Below, one piece after another: positions 1 to 8,500 of a stretch of 64,000 bases of DNA. Location of the stretch: positions 36,932-100,931 of the forward strand of contig NZ_JAUNHL010000002.1 of NCBI RefSeq assembly GCF_030523955.1, read 5' to 3'. Source of the stretch: Neisseria sp. Lineage in GTDB: Bacteria > Pseudomonadota > Gammaproteobacteria > Burkholderiales > Neisseriaceae. Each line of letters opens with the position of its first letter. Within the stretch, counting starts at the first letter, position 1. The position numbers and the translations under genes are program-made. The notes below the pieces were generated by a model. It worked only from the letters and a program-made list of their open reading frames with translations, was not told the DNA's origin and searched no databases.

Positions 1-1
1 A

Positions 2-247
2 TATATCGCAAAAACCCCGCTGATTTTGCTCGATGCGACAGGTAAGGAATATCGCGTAGAAGCCGGTGCTACCTTGGCTTTAACGCCAGATCAGTATCAG
101 GACGTGGCGGCGCACGTTACCCTGCTGGAAACTGACGAGCCGGTGCCACCCGAACAGACTGAACCCGGGCAATCCGAACAGCCGGAATCTGAGCAACCGG
201 AAACAAAAAACCAGAGCAAGGCTGGTCGGCGCACTAAAGGGGCTTAA
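2..247 (+). CDS. Partial phage morphogenesis protein (Mu gp35-position), 5' end outside window
   Basis: The reading frame is open from base 2, so the gene begins upstream and only its last 81 codons are here. The visible part starts YIAKTPLILLDATGK and ends in a low-complexity tail rich in Glu, Pro and Gln followed by basic residues. It ends 2 bases before the gp36-type gene, as expected for a late operon. In Mu-like phages this slot (after the major head subunit) holds the small gp35 protein. Identity is inferred from position only; a TTG at 26 is a possible but unlikely internal start. Confidence 0.5.
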   Translation, partial: YIAKTPLILLDATGKEYRVEAGATLALTPDQYQDVAAHVTLLETDEPVPPEQTEPGQSEQPESEQPETKNQSKAGRRTKGA

Positions 248-249
248 AT

Positions 250-681
250 ATGTATATCACCCCGGATGATTTGGCGGCCGCCATTAGTAAGGCTGAGTTG
301 ATTCAACTGACCAACGATGAGCCGCGGGCGGCTGAACCGGATGATCGTGTGGTTAATGCGGCCATCGACTACGCATGCGAGTTGGTGGACGGCTATATGC
401 GCGGGCGTTATGAAATGCCCTTGTCTAATGTGCCGTCAATCTTGCCGAATTTATGCGTGGTGTTGGCCCGGCATTGGCTGCACAGCCGCCGGATCAACCG
501 GGCTGATTTCCCCAAGCCGTTGCAGGTTGCGTATGAAAATACCATCAAGGTGTTGGAGAACATACGCGACGGCAAAATCCATTTGGATATACGGCGCATC
601 GGCAAGGTGCCGGAGCCGCAGCCTGAGCGTGGTGCCTATCATGTGCGTGCGGCCGGCCGCATGGATACGAAGGGCTACTAA
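250..681 (+). CDS. Mu gp36-like protein (DUF1320), head-tail joining
   Basis: This 143-aa protein begins MYITPDDLAAAISKAELIQL and has the helical layout of the DUF1320 family (Mu gp36): an N-terminal aspartate-rich segment, then VNAAIDYACELVDGYMRGRY, a hallmark of the family. These proteins are small head-completion or connector components of Mu-like virions. The stop codon overlaps the next start (TAATG), so the two are translationally coupled. Length is normal for the family. Confidence 0.8.
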   Translation: MYITPDDLAAAISKAELIQLTNDEPRAAEPDDRVVNAAIDYACELVDGYMRGRYEMPLSNVPSILPNLCVVLARHWLHSRRINRADFPKPLQVAYENTIKVLENIRDGKIHLDIRRIGKVPEPQPERGAYHVRAAGRMDTKGY

Positions 682-1193
682 TGGCCTCCACCCGACCGAT
701 TATTGATGCGATCTGTGAGCGTTTGCAGCAGGATATTCCTGACGCAATGGTGGATGTTTATCCGGATAACCCTCAGGAATACAACTTTATTCATCCATCG
801 GGAACGATATTAGTCGGCTACCGCTCCAGCCGCTTCAGCGATGAAATTGGGCTGGGGCGGATATCCCAGCAGCGTGTGATGACTTTGGCGTTGACAATCA
901 TCGGGGCTAATTTGCACGGTGATTATGGGGCGTTGGCCATTCTGGACGAGGCACGTTTGTCGGTAGTGGGTTTCCGCCCGCCGGATTGTACGCCCTGCCA
1001 CTTGATTAGCGAGCAGTTCGTCGACGAAGAAGCGGGAGCATGGGTGTATGAGTTGCTCCTGCAAACTGAAACGCAGCAGGTGGAACGCCTGAAAAGGCAA
1101 GATTTGAGCAAGTTGGTTGCCGTGCGGCTGCGCCGCGAGGGTGAACCTCTTGAGCCTGATTTAAAACCCGCAGCACAGTCTGCGAAGAAATAG
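681..1193 (+). CDS. Mu gp37-like protein, probable tail terminator
   Basis: This 170-aa protein starts at an ATG that overlaps the previous stop. Its position between the gp36-type protein and the tail sheath matches Mu gp37, a family thought to sit at the head-tail joint or to terminate the tail. The sequence is an alpha/beta mix without signal peptide or membrane segment, and the C-terminus is charged (ends AAQSAKK). A good ribosome-binding site (AGGAG) follows its stop and serves the sheath gene. Confidence 0.65.
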   Translation: MASTRPIIDAICERLQQDIPDAMVDVYPDNPQEYNFIHPSGTILVGYRSSRFSDEIGLGRISQQRVMTLALTIIGANLHGDYGALAILDEARLSVVGFRPPDCTPCHLISEQFVDEEAGAWVYELLLQTETQQVERLKRQDLSKLVAVRLRREGEPLEPDLKPAAQSAKK

Positions 1194-1202
1194 GAGATTA
1201 AT

Positions 1203-2603
1203 ATGGCAGCAGCTTTCCACCACGGTACGGAGACCATCCGCATTGATGGCGGTTCCAGCCCCGTTTATGCCGTTGACGGGGCGATTACCGCGATTATCGG
1301 TACTGCCCCCGTCGGACCGGTCAATCAATTGACCGTGTGCCAGACCAACAAAGATTTTTCACAATTCGGCCTGAATCTCACCAACAAGGGGTTCACGCTG
1401 CCTGATGCAGCGAATATCTGGACGCGCTACAAGGCGGGTATTGCTTATGTGGTGAATGTATGTGATCCGGCAAAGCATAAGACGCAGATTGTTGATGAAG
1501 TGCTGACAGTAGATTCGGATACGCTCACGGCAAAAACCCGTTTCCCGGCATTGCAGGACGGCTTGTATGCCCTGCGGGATGGAAGTAATCTGCTGGTAGA
1601 AGGTACGGCCTATAGTATCGACAGGCTGACCGGCGAGATTACTTATCTGCGTGCACCCACTGCGCCGCGTATCAGTTATACCTATACCGACCCGACCAAG
1701 GTTACCGAAGCGGACATTATCGGTGCCTATGTGGCCGTATCCGGTAAGCGTACCGGTATGGAGCTGGTTACCGAGGGCTTTAACCGTTTCGGTGCCGACG
1801 CCAAGATTATTATTGCTCCGGAATACGATAACACCGCTACCTGCCGCGCTGCATTGGAAATTTTGGCCGCCAAGCTGCATGCGATTGCTTATGTGAATGC
1901 GCCTAAAGGGACAACTTTAAGCCGTGCTTTGGAAGGCCGCGGACCTATGGGTGTGATTAATTTCCAAACCTCCAGCGACCGCACCCATTTGTTTTATCCG
2001 CATGTAATCGGTTTGCTGGGCGTCGAGAGCCTGGCCACCCACGCCGCCGGTCTGCGCATGAAAACCGATGTGGAGAAAGGCTATTGGTGGAGTACATCCA
2101 ACCAAGAGCTGTTGGGCGTTACCGGCATCGAAATCGGCCTGACCGCCCGCGTGGACGATCCGCAGAGCGAAACCAACCGCCTCAACGAAAAAGGTATTAC
2201 CACCGTGTTCAATAGCTATGGAACGGGCTACCGCTTGTGGGGTAACCGCTTGGCTTGCTTCCCGACGGTGAGCCATATTAAAAACTTCGAGGTGGCGCAA
2301 CGCACCGGTGACCAAATCGACGAACGTATCCGCCGGGTAGAATTGCAGTATGTTGACCGCCCGATTGATGATGCGCTGATCGATAGTTTGCTCGAATCCA
2401 TCCGTACCGATATGGGTGCCGAAAAAGGTATTGTCGGTTTCTCGGTAGACTTGGATTACGGCTATGATTTGGTCGATGCATTTTCTAAGGGTCAGGTGCC
2501 GATCTGGTATGACTACACGCCCAAGCTGCCGGGAGAACGCATCACCAATACCAGCGTGATGACCCGCAAATATCTGGTTAATCTGGTATCGGGTAATAAT
2601 TAA
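1203..2603 (+). CDS. Contractile tail sheath protein (P2 FI family)
   Basis: This 466-aa protein is the major sheath subunit that contracts to drive the tail tube through the host envelope. It begins AAAFHHGTETIRIDGGSSPV; a start like this, followed by TAIIGTAPVG, is typical of myovirus sheath proteins. The C-terminal half carries the conserved stretch around YDLVDAFSKGQVPIWYDYTP and ends in a segment for contact with neighbouring subunits. AGGAG lies 6 bases upstream of the start. The tube gene follows after 10 bases, the standard FI-FII pair of P2-like tails. Confidence 0.9.
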   Translation: MAAAFHHGTETIRIDGGSSPVYAVDGAITAIIGTAPVGPVNQLTVCQTNKDFSQFGLNLTNKGFTLPDAANIWTRYKAGIAYVVNVCDPAKHKTQIVDEVLTVDSDTLTAKTRFPALQDGLYALRDGSNLLVEGTAYSIDRLTGEITYLRAPTAPRISYTYTDPTKVTEADIIGAYVAVSGKRTGMELVTEGFNRFGADAKIIIAPEYDNTATCRAALEILAAKLHAIAYVNAPKGTTLSRALEGRGPMGVINFQTSSDRTHLFYPHVIGLLGVESLATHAAGLRMKTDVEKGYWWSTSNQELLGVTGIEIGLTARVDDPQSETNRLNEKGITTVFNSYGTGYRLWGNRLACFPTVSHIKNFEVAQRTGDQIDERIRRVELQYVDRPIDDALIDSLLESIRTDMGAEKGIVGFSVDLDYGYDLVDAFSKGQVPIWYDYTPKLPGERITNTSVMTRKYLVNLVSGNN

Positions 2604-2613
2604 GGAGCTGCAA

Positions 2614-3132
2614 ATGGATGATTATATCCGCGCGATTTACAATGCCAACGTTTATATTGATGGCAACAACCACTTAGGCAAGGCATCAGAGTTTAAGCTG
2701 CCTGATTTTGAGATTACCCAAGATGAGTTTGGCGGTTTGGGCCTTTTCGGCACCATCAAACTGCCGTCTGGTGCCGAAGCGCTTGAAGGGGAAATCAATT
2801 GGAACAGCCTTTATCCCGAGGTAGCCGCCAAAACCTACCACCCGTTCCGTGCCGCCCAGCTGATGGTGCGCGGCAACCAGCAACTGCACGATGCCCGCGG
2901 CCTGGTTAAAGAGGTGCCGGTGGTTACGACGGTAACGGCCACCTTCAGCAAAAACGGCTTGGGCAATTTCAAGAACAAAGAGAAGTCGGAACACTCCACC
3001 ACCTATCAGGCGACGGAAATCCGCCAAGTGGTAGACGGCCGCGAAGTGCTCTACTACAACGCCTTTAAAAACGTTTTCCGCGTCGGCGGCGAAGATGTGC
3101 TGAGCCAGATGCGTAAAAACATCGGCGCATAG
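2614..3132 (+). CDS. Major tail tube protein (P2 FII family)
   Basis: This 172-aa protein forms the inner tube inside the contractile sheath. It matches the P2 FII family in length, in its place directly after the sheath, and in sequence features such as ANVYIDGNNHLGKASEFKLP near the N-terminus and VVDGREVLYYNAFKNVFRV near the C-terminus. An AGGAG site stands before the ATG. A strong hairpin terminator follows at 3150-3179, so sheath and tube can be made in excess over the next genes. Confidence 0.9.
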   Translation: MDDYIRAIYNANVYIDGNNHLGKASEFKLPDFEITQDEFGGLGLFGTIKLPSGAEALEGEINWNSLYPEVAAKTYHPFRAAQLMVRGNQQLHDARGLVKEVPVVTTVTATFSKNGLGNFKNKEKSEHSTTYQATEIRQVVDGREVLYYNAFKNVFRVGGEDVLSQMRKNIGA

Positions 3133-3149
3133 GCTGTCTGAAACAACAA

Positions 3150-3179
3150 ACACCCTGCTTTACGGCAGGGTGTTTTTTT
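3150..3179 (+). terminator. Rho-independent terminator after tail tube gene
   Basis: A 9-bp stem (ACACCCTGC / GCAGGGTGT) with a short loop is followed by a run of seven T. It separates the abundant sheath and tube genes from the tail-assembly genes downstream. Confidence 0.85.
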
Positions 3180-3198
3180 AATCGCGTCTAAAAGCAGA

Positions 3199-3210
3199 TG
3201 CCTGTCTGAA
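3199..3210 (+). repeat. Uptake sequence of the host dialect (TGCCTGTCTGAA) inside the prophage
   Basis: An exact copy of the 12-mer that fills the chromosomal backbone lies in the gap between the tube and tail-assembly genes. A second phage copy is at 13649-13660. Their presence suggests that the prophage has resided in, or recombined with, this uptake-dialect group. Confidence 0.85.
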
Positions 3211-3297
3211 AGCTTAAACTGGCCTCTCAAACCGATCACAGTTTGCGGGCTTATCCGGCCGCCCCGCACGGCCTGTTTTTGAAAAAGGATTACAAAA

Positions 3298-3588
3298 ATG
3301 ACCGAAGCCAGACAACTTCAGCAAGACTTGGGCGCGAACAAAGAAATTAAACTGAAATACCCGGTGCGCCTGGCTACCGGCGAAATGCTGGAAAAAGTAA
3401 CCGTGCGCCGCCCGCGTGTGGGTGATTTGCGGGCGGTGATGCACTTTGCCAACGAAGCCGAACAGGGTTTGATGCTGGTATCACGCGTAACCGGCCTAGT
3501 GCCGGAAGATCTGGATATGCTGGACCTGAAGGACTTGGAGGTGATCCAAGCCACCTTTCGCACCGAAAACGAAACCGGTAGCGAATAA
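3298..3588 (+). CDS. Phage tail assembly protein (P2 gpE-like)
   Basis: This 96-aa protein lies between the tube and tape-measure genes, the slot of the P2 E gene. E-type proteins are chaperones that coat the tape measure during tail assembly. The segment YPVRLATGEMLEKVTVRRP followed by GDLRAVMHFANE is characteristic of this phage tail-assembly family. An AAGGA site precedes the ATG. The next frame, entered near its 3' end, encodes a GpE-type domain, so a frameshifted E+E' product is possible. Confidence 0.75.
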   Translation: MTEARQLQQDLGANKEIKLKYPVRLATGEMLEKVTVRRPRVGDLRAVMHFANEAEQGLMLVSRVTGLVPEDLDMLDLKDLEVIQATFRTENETGSE

Positions 3589-3616
3589 ATCAGCGGCGTC
3601 AGTCAATCAGGAATTA

Positions 3617-3754
3617 TTGGCCGCCGCCGCCGATGTGGCATGGTGGTTTGGTTGGAGCGTGCAGGATGTTTACAATTTGCCGCTTGATGAGTTTGAAGAG
3701 TGGCAGAAAGAAGCAGCCCGCCAAATTAAGGCGGGCTACCGGAAAGGGGTTTAG
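3617..3754 (+). CDS. GpE-type tail protein, either TTG-started or frameshift extension of the gene before
   Basis: This frame encodes ADVAWWFGWSVQDVYNLP and a Glu/Lys-rich helix, the clear signature of the P2 GpE family (about 40-45 aa). It is open from 3545 to the TAG at 3752-3754 and overlaps the upstream gene between 3545 and 3588. It has no ATG. A TTG at 3617 preceded closely by AGGA gives a 45-aa product of family size. The alternative is a +1 or -2 ribosomal frameshift in the overlap, as in the E/E' pairs of P2-like phages. The start given is therefore provisional. Its last bases overlap the convergent moron gene. Confidence 0.6.
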   Translation: MAAAADVAWWFGWSVQDVYNLPLDEFEEWQKEAARQIKAGYRKGV

Positions 3755-3942
3755 CTGTTTTTAGTCTTGAGGTGTTTGAAAAACTCAGTCATCCAACCGA
3801 TTGATGTAAGGATAACAACCGTAACGGTGATGGTTGGATAAAAATGGTAAGCAATAATGGCAATCACGCCAAAAACGGCAAAGGCAAATAGCAAGCCAAA
3901 GATTGAAATCATATCGCTTACATAAGTCAATAACTCTTTCAT
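3751..3942 (-). CDS. Small two-helix membrane protein, antisense moron in the tail operon
   Basis: This 63-aa protein runs against the tail operon, between the GpE-type gene and the tape measure. It contains two hydrophobic helices (about residues 10-33 and 37-54) and a basic C-terminus ending KTKNS. The chosen ATG has a very strong ribosome-binding site (AAAGGGGG); an ATG 21 bases further out lacks this. Opposite orientation inside a late operon, its own start signals and a membrane product are typical of phage morons expressed from the lysogen. I do not recognise the family. Roles such as superinfection exclusion are possible but unproven. Confidence 0.6.
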   Translation of the reverse strand: MKELLTYVSDMISIFGLLFAFAVFGVIAIIAYHFYPTITVTVVILTSIGWMTEFFKHLKTKNS

Positions 3943-3985
3943 TTTAACCCCCTTTCTGCACAATTATTACAAAGGATTTTATCCG

Positions 3986-6298
3986 ATGTCATCAAATTTA
4001 GCAATTGCAATTACTGTCGGCGCGACCGTCGGGGGAGCGATCGCGGGAATTAAAAACCTGCGTTCGGTTGTTGGGTTGCTTAAAAATGACTCCATCAGTG
4101 CCAGTAAAAAACTGACTGTTTTAGGATCAGGTACGGCAGTCGCTGCCGCCGCGGCGGTGAACAGCATCAAAGCCGTAAGCAGCATAGTGATGAGTCTATC
4201 GGAAGAGGCTATCAAGTTTGAATCAGCGATGGCTGATGTCAGAAAAGTGGTTGATTTTGAATCACCACAAGGGCTGGCAAATCTAAAAAAAGACATCTTG
4301 GACTTAACCCGAACTATTCCAATGGCCAAAGAAGAGTTGGCCGCGATTGCCGCTTCCGGTGGCCAGTTGGGGGTGGCAGAGAAGGATTTGAAGTCATTTA
4401 CGACAACCATCGCAAAAATGGCGGTGGCTTTTGATATGTCAGCGGATCTGGCAGGCGATAGCATGGCTAAGCTTGCCAATGTGTACAAGATTCCGATTGG
4501 GCAAATAGACAAGCTTGGTGATGCCATCAACCATTTATCCAATAAGAGTCCTGCAAAGGCCTCGGATATTGTCAATACGCTGGGGCGCGTCGGCGGCGTG
4601 GCCAAACAGTTCGGGTTGACCGAGCTTCAAACCGCCTCACTTTCCAACGCCTTTATCAGCTTAGGTAAAACGCCGGAGGTAGCTGGTACGGCCATCAACG
4701 GTATGCTGACTAAGCTGATGACTGCTGACAAGCAGGGCAAGAAATTCCAAGCTGTATTGCAAGGTATGGGTACCGACAGTAAGGCTCTGAAAAAAGCCAT
4801 CAAAGAGAATGGCGAACAGGCATTGATGAGTTTCTTGAAGCAAATTGAAAAGTTGCCGAAAGAAAGCCAAATGGGCGCATTGGTCGATTTATTCGGCTTG
4901 GAATATGCCGATGATGTTGCCGCACTTGTAGGCGGCTTGGATACATATCAGAAGTCGATTAATGAGCTTCAAAAAGCCGGTAAAGGCGGGAAACTTGAAT
5001 TTATCGGAAGTATGGAGAAAGAGTTTGCTGCTCGTTCGGCCACTACTGAAAACGGCCTAGCGTTGATGAAAAATAGTTGGGCTGAATTTATGACTGTAAT
5101 CGGCGACCGTTTGTTGCCGATTATTAATCAAGTTTCCTCGGCTATGGCCGGTTTAATCCATTCGGTAACGGACTGGGCTTCTGGGAATCCCGCAGTAATA
5201 GACAGCATTATCCAATTCGGCGGAGTGTTGGCCGGTTTGGTTGTTGGAATCACGACATTCACCGCATTGATGGGTGTGGGGTCAATGGGGTTTGTGATTT
5301 TGTCAAAGGCCATTTCCGGCGTTGGTACGTTTATTGGCTACGTAACGAGATTAGTATCTTTTTTTGGGCGCGGTTTGTTATTCATTATTCGCTTATTGCC
5401 GATGCTTGGCTCCGCTTTTATGAAATTGGGTGCGTTTTTGATGGCCAACCCCATTTTCGCAGCTATCGGTCTGCTGACTTTGGCAGGCTATCTTCTCTAC
5501 GATAACTGGGAGGCCGTGGTCTCTGGTGCGAAAATCTTATGGCAGGATTTGGGCGCTTTCTTCACTGTGCTGTGGAAGAATGTGACTACAGCGTTTCGGG
5601 CAGCATGGAACGGCATTCTGACTTGGTTGTCGGCGGCTTGGGAAATTATTAAGGGCTTTTGCTCGGCAGGCATTCTTGCCTTGGTTCATCTGATTCTGAG
5701 CTTCTCGCCGGCGGCATTATTTATGAGGGTATTTCAGGCCCTGTGGCGCTGGCTGGCAGGCTTGGGGGCAACATTTTACGCTTATGGCGGCCAGATGATT
5801 AACGGTTTGGTCAATGGCATTAAGGCCGGCGTTGGCCGCGCGGTGGAAGCGGTTCGGAGTGTGGTGTCTGCGGTTAAATCGACATTTACTTCTGATACTA
5901 AAGGCATGGGTATTCACTCTCCGAGCCGTGTATTCCGTAGCTATGGCGGGTATATGACCCAAGGATTGGCTATCGGTGTAAATAAGAACGCTGATCTGCC
6001 GATTCAGGCGGTCGGCACATGGGCCGGCCGTCTGAAAGAGCGCTTTGCCGACAGTATGGGGCAGCTGCGCGGCGATATTGCCGCACGCGTATCAGCAGGC
6101 AGAGCAACATTTGCCGCCGAGCGGGAGCGGCAGGCAGTGGCGGCAGGCAGCGGCGGTATGGTGATTAACTATAACCCCACCATCAACGCACCCGGCGCCG
6201 ATTCCCAGCAGATTCAGACGGCCTTGGCGTTAAGCCAGCGCGAGTTTGAGGCGATGTTTAAACGGATGATGGCGGATCGGGCGCGGAGGGCTTACTGA
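3986..6298 (+). CDS. Tail tape measure protein
   Basis: At 770 aa this is the largest tail gene, in the tape-measure position (after E/E', before U). The N-terminus is Ala/Gly-rich, residues about 80-350 resemble the phage tail tape-measure core (ESAMADVRKVVDFESPQGLA and repeated Ala/Gly helices), residues about 405-510 hold several hydrophobic segments, and the C-terminal part includes MGIHSPSRVFRSYGGYMTQG, a motif common in these proteins. It sets tail length and is ejected with DNA. Its stop overlaps the next start (ACTGATG). An AG-type uptake-like core lies inside it near 6024. Confidence 0.88.
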   Translation: MSSNLAIAITVGATVGGAIAGIKNLRSVVGLLKNDSISASKKLTVLGSGTAVAAAAAVNSIKAVSSIVMSLSEEAIKFESAMADVRKVVDFESPQGLANLKKDILDLTRTIPMAKEELAAIAASGGQLGVAEKDLKSFTTTIAKMAVAFDMSADLAGDSMAKLANVYKIPIGQIDKLGDAINHLSNKSPAKASDIVNTLGRVGGVAKQFGLTELQTASLSNAFISLGKTPEVAGTAINGMLTKLMTADKQGKKFQAVLQGMGTDSKALKKAIKENGEQALMSFLKQIEKLPKESQMGALVDLFGLEYADDVAALVGGLDTYQKSINELQKAGKGGKLEFIGSMEKEFAARSATTENGLALMKNSWAEFMTVIGDRLLPIINQVSSAMAGLIHSVTDWASGNPAVIDSIIQFGGVLAGLVVGITTFTALMGVGSMGFVILSKAISGVGTFIGYVTRLVSFFGRGLLFIIRLLPMLGSAFMKLGAFLMANPIFAAIGLLTLAGYLLYDNWEAVVSGAKILWQDLGAFFTVLWKNVTTAFRAAWNGILTWLSAAWEIIKGFCSAGILALVHLILSFSPAALFMRVFQALWRWLAGLGATFYAYGGQMINGLVNGIKAGVGRAVEAVRSVVSAVKSTFTSDTKGMGIHSPSRVFRSYGGYMTQGLAIGVNKNADLPIQAVGTWAGRLKERFADSMGQLRGDIAARVSAGRATFAAERERQAVAAGSGGMVINYNPTINAPGADSQQIQTALALSQREFEAMFKRMMADRARRAY

Positions 6299-7194
6299 TG
6301 TATGCAATGTTGGGCGATGTGCGTTTTGAGGTATTGAACAGCTTTACATCATTGGAGGCGGATCACGCTGCGGCCTTTGCTAAACATGATGTTTTGCAGG
6401 GGCGGCCGCGCCTGCAGGCGATGGGCAACGATCTGACGACGCTGCGTTTTAGTCTGAAGCTGCACTGGAAGCTGGGCAACCCGGATACGGCCTATAACGG
6501 CTTGCTGTCCGCTAAAGAAAGCCAGCAGGCGCAGGCGTTGGTGTATGGCAGCGGCCGCTTCGTGGGCTGGTTTGTAATCGAGCGGCTGACCGAGCGCACG
6601 CTGATGCAGGACGGCCGGGGCCGCACGGCGGCGCGCGAAGTGGACGTGGAGCTGACCGAATTTGCGGGCGACCCGAATAACCCGCTGCCCACGCCTGCGG
6701 TGATGCAGGCGGGAAAGAACCCGCTGTTGTCGCTGCTGCCCGAATCTGTGCAGGCACAAGCATCGGACATCATGCAGGCAGTGGAAAAAGGCGTGCAGGT
6801 TTACCGCGCCGCCGAAAGCGGCATCGACGAGATGCAGCGACTAATAAATGCCGCCAAAGACCTGAGCAACGATACGGCGGGTGCGCTGGCGCTGGTGAGC
6901 GATGCGCTGGGCATCGGCGGCGGCGTATTGGGTAAACTCAATACCCTGCCGCAGGTAACCAGCCTTATCGGCGACTTGTCAGGCGTGGCGGTGCTTGCGG
7001 CGCAGGCGTCGCAAGCCGCAGCGGAATTGGGCGGCGCGGTGGGCAGCCTGCGAACGGCCGTTGAAAGCGATAGCTTGATTGATTGGTTAGACGGCGGAGC
7101 GAAGGCAGTAGAAAGTGCAGCATCTGCCCTGATTGACGGCTCGGCTGCGGTGGAAACCTTAACGGGCTATTTGGCGGCAAGGAGGGATTTATGA
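6298..7194 (+). CDS. Tail protein U-like (P2 gpU family) with long C-terminal extension
   Basis: The first 130 or so residues match the P2 gpU family: MYAMLGDVRFEVLNSFTSLE, then RLQAMGNDLTTLRFSLKLHW and VYGSGRFVGWFVIERL. The rest is an Ala-rich helical extension, making it 298 aa instead of the usual 130-160. gpU-type proteins act at the tail tube or baseplate during assembly. Start and stop both overlap neighbours, showing tight coupling between the tape measure and gpX. Confidence 0.8.
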   Translation: MYAMLGDVRFEVLNSFTSLEADHAAAFAKHDVLQGRPRLQAMGNDLTTLRFSLKLHWKLGNPDTAYNGLLSAKESQQAQALVYGSGRFVGWFVIERLTERTLMQDGRGRTAAREVDVELTEFAGDPNNPLPTPAVMQAGKNPLLSLLPESVQAQASDIMQAVEKGVQVYRAAESGIDEMQRLINAAKDLSNDTAGALALVSDALGIGGGVLGKLNTLPQVTSLIGDLSGVAVLAAQASQAAAELGGAVGSLRTAVESDSLIDWLDGGAKAVESAASALIDGSAAVETLTGYLAARRDL

Positions 7195-7409
7195 GTGCGG
7201 TTATCCGCTACACCACCCGCGACGGTGACCGTTGGGATTTGATTGCCCACAAGCATTACGGCAACGCGCTGCTGGTTGACGGCCTGATGGCGGCCAACCC
7301 GCATCTGCCGCTGGCCGAAGAGTTTAAAAGCGGGTTAACGGTGTTCGTGCCAGTGTTGGAAGCCAAACCGAAAAACAGCCAAGAGGATTTGCCGCCGTGG
7401 ATGCGCTGA
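7191..7409 (+). CDS. Tail protein X (P2 gpX, LysM-like)
   Basis: This 72-aa protein has the gpX/LysM-like pattern: a TRDGDRWDLIAHKHYGNALLVDGLMAANPHL core and a PVLEAKP tail. Such proteins sit at the tail tip or baseplate and may bind peptidoglycan. It overlaps gpU upstream by 4 bases and gpD downstream by 13 bases. Length is normal. Confidence 0.85.
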   Translation: MSAVIRYTTRDGDRWDLIAHKHYGNALLVDGLMAANPHLPLAEEFKSGLTVFVPVLEAKPKNSQEDLPPWMR

Positions 7410-8500
7410 GTGCTTTTATCAATCTTAACGGCTTGGCGGGAAGCGGTAATACGCACCCGGTTACCAAGCCGGACTTTGTGCTCAAATACGAGCAAAAAGA
7501 CATCACTGGCGACATCGAGCCTTATCTGCTGTCGCTTACCTACACCGATTATCTCGGCGAGCAATCCGACGAGCTGGAAGTGCAGTTTGAAGACACCGAC
7601 GGCCGCTGGTTGCGCGGCTGGTATCCCGAGCAGGGCGACGCGCTCGCTTTGAGTATCGGCGACCAGTTCACGGGGTTGGTGGCTTTGGGCAGCTTTGAAA
7701 TCGCCGAAATCGAGTATAACCACCCGCCGAGCACGGTGTCGCTGAAAGCATTGGCTACGGGTATTACCAAAGCCAACCGCACCCTGCAACCCAAAGCCTA
7801 TGAAAAAACCACGCTGGCAAAAATTGTGCGGATGGTGGCAGGCCGTCTGAAACTGAAAGTGGACGGTGAATGCGAACACATCGACATCGAGCGCGTGACC
7901 CAATATCAGGAGCGCGACATCGAGTTTCTGGCGCGCTTGGCCAAACAATACGGCCACACCTTTAAAATCGTCGGCGACACGTTGGTTTTTATGAGCAACG
8001 CCAAGTTGGCCGAGCGCGAACCGGTGGCTGCGTTGGAGCCTGCCGACATGATCAGCATCCGCCTGCGCGACTTGATTAAGGGCGTGCCCGATAAGGCGGT
8101 GGTGTCGGGCTACGACCCTAAGACCAAGCAAAACATTACCACCACCCGCACGGCCAAGCCGCGCCGGAAGAAAGCCAAACACACAACATCTGGGGATACG
8201 CTCAAAATCATCGCCAACAAGGGCGAGAGCCAGGCGCAGGTTAACGCACGCGCCGATGCCGCACTCGCAGACGCCCAAGACGAGCAATGCGCGGGCGATA
8301 TTACGGTGGTGGGCAACGCCAAACTGGTGGCCGGGCAAGTGATAATGCTGAAAAACCACGGCAAGTTCAGCGGCCGCTATATGGTCAAACAGGCGCGCCA
8401 CAGTTACAGCCGCCGCGGTGGCTACGCCACAGACCTCGAAATCAAGATGCTGGAATACATCCCCGAAGAAGAGGAGCGTGCAGATGTTGCCCAATCATGA
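7397..8500 (+). CDS. Late control D protein, baseplate hub (P2 gpD)
   Basis: This 367-aa protein belongs to the phage late control D family, the hub that connects the tube tip with the spike. Family marks include PYLLSLTYTDYLGEQSDELE near the N-terminus and QYQERDIEFLARLAKQYGHT in the middle. It starts with GTG inside the end of gpX. An exact AG-dialect uptake sequence (AGGCCGTCTGAA) lies within the gene at 7840-7851. Confidence 0.88.
   Translation: MDALSAFINLNGLAGSGNTHPVTKPDFVLKYEQKDITGDIEPYLLSLTYTDYLGEQSDELEVQFEDTDGRWLRGWYPEQGDALALSIGDQFTGLVALGSFEIAEIEYNHPPSTVSLKALATGITKANRTLQPKAYEKTTLAKIVRMVAGRLKLKVDGECEHIDIERVTQYQERDIEFLARLAKQYGHTFKIVGDTLVFMSNAKLAEREPVAALEPADMISIRLRDLIKGVPDKAVVSGYDPKTKQNITTTRTAKPRRKKAKHTTSGDTLKIIANKGESQAQVNARADAALADAQDEQCAGDITVVGNAKLVAGQVIMLKNHGKFSGRYMVKQARHSYSRRGGYATDLEIKMLEYIPEEEERADVAQS
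7840..7851 (+). repeat. Foreign-dialect uptake sequence (AGGCCGTCTGAA) in prophage gpD
   Basis: An exact copy of the AG-DUS 12-mer used by many Neisseria but not by this backbone. It is in frame within gpD and hints that this phage segment passed through an AG-DUS host. Confidence 0.7.

Noticed and set aside
7256..8494. 412-codon minus-strand frame opposite gpD
   Set aside because: Antisense shadow in GC-rich DNA; no family features and the plus-strand product is a clear gpD.
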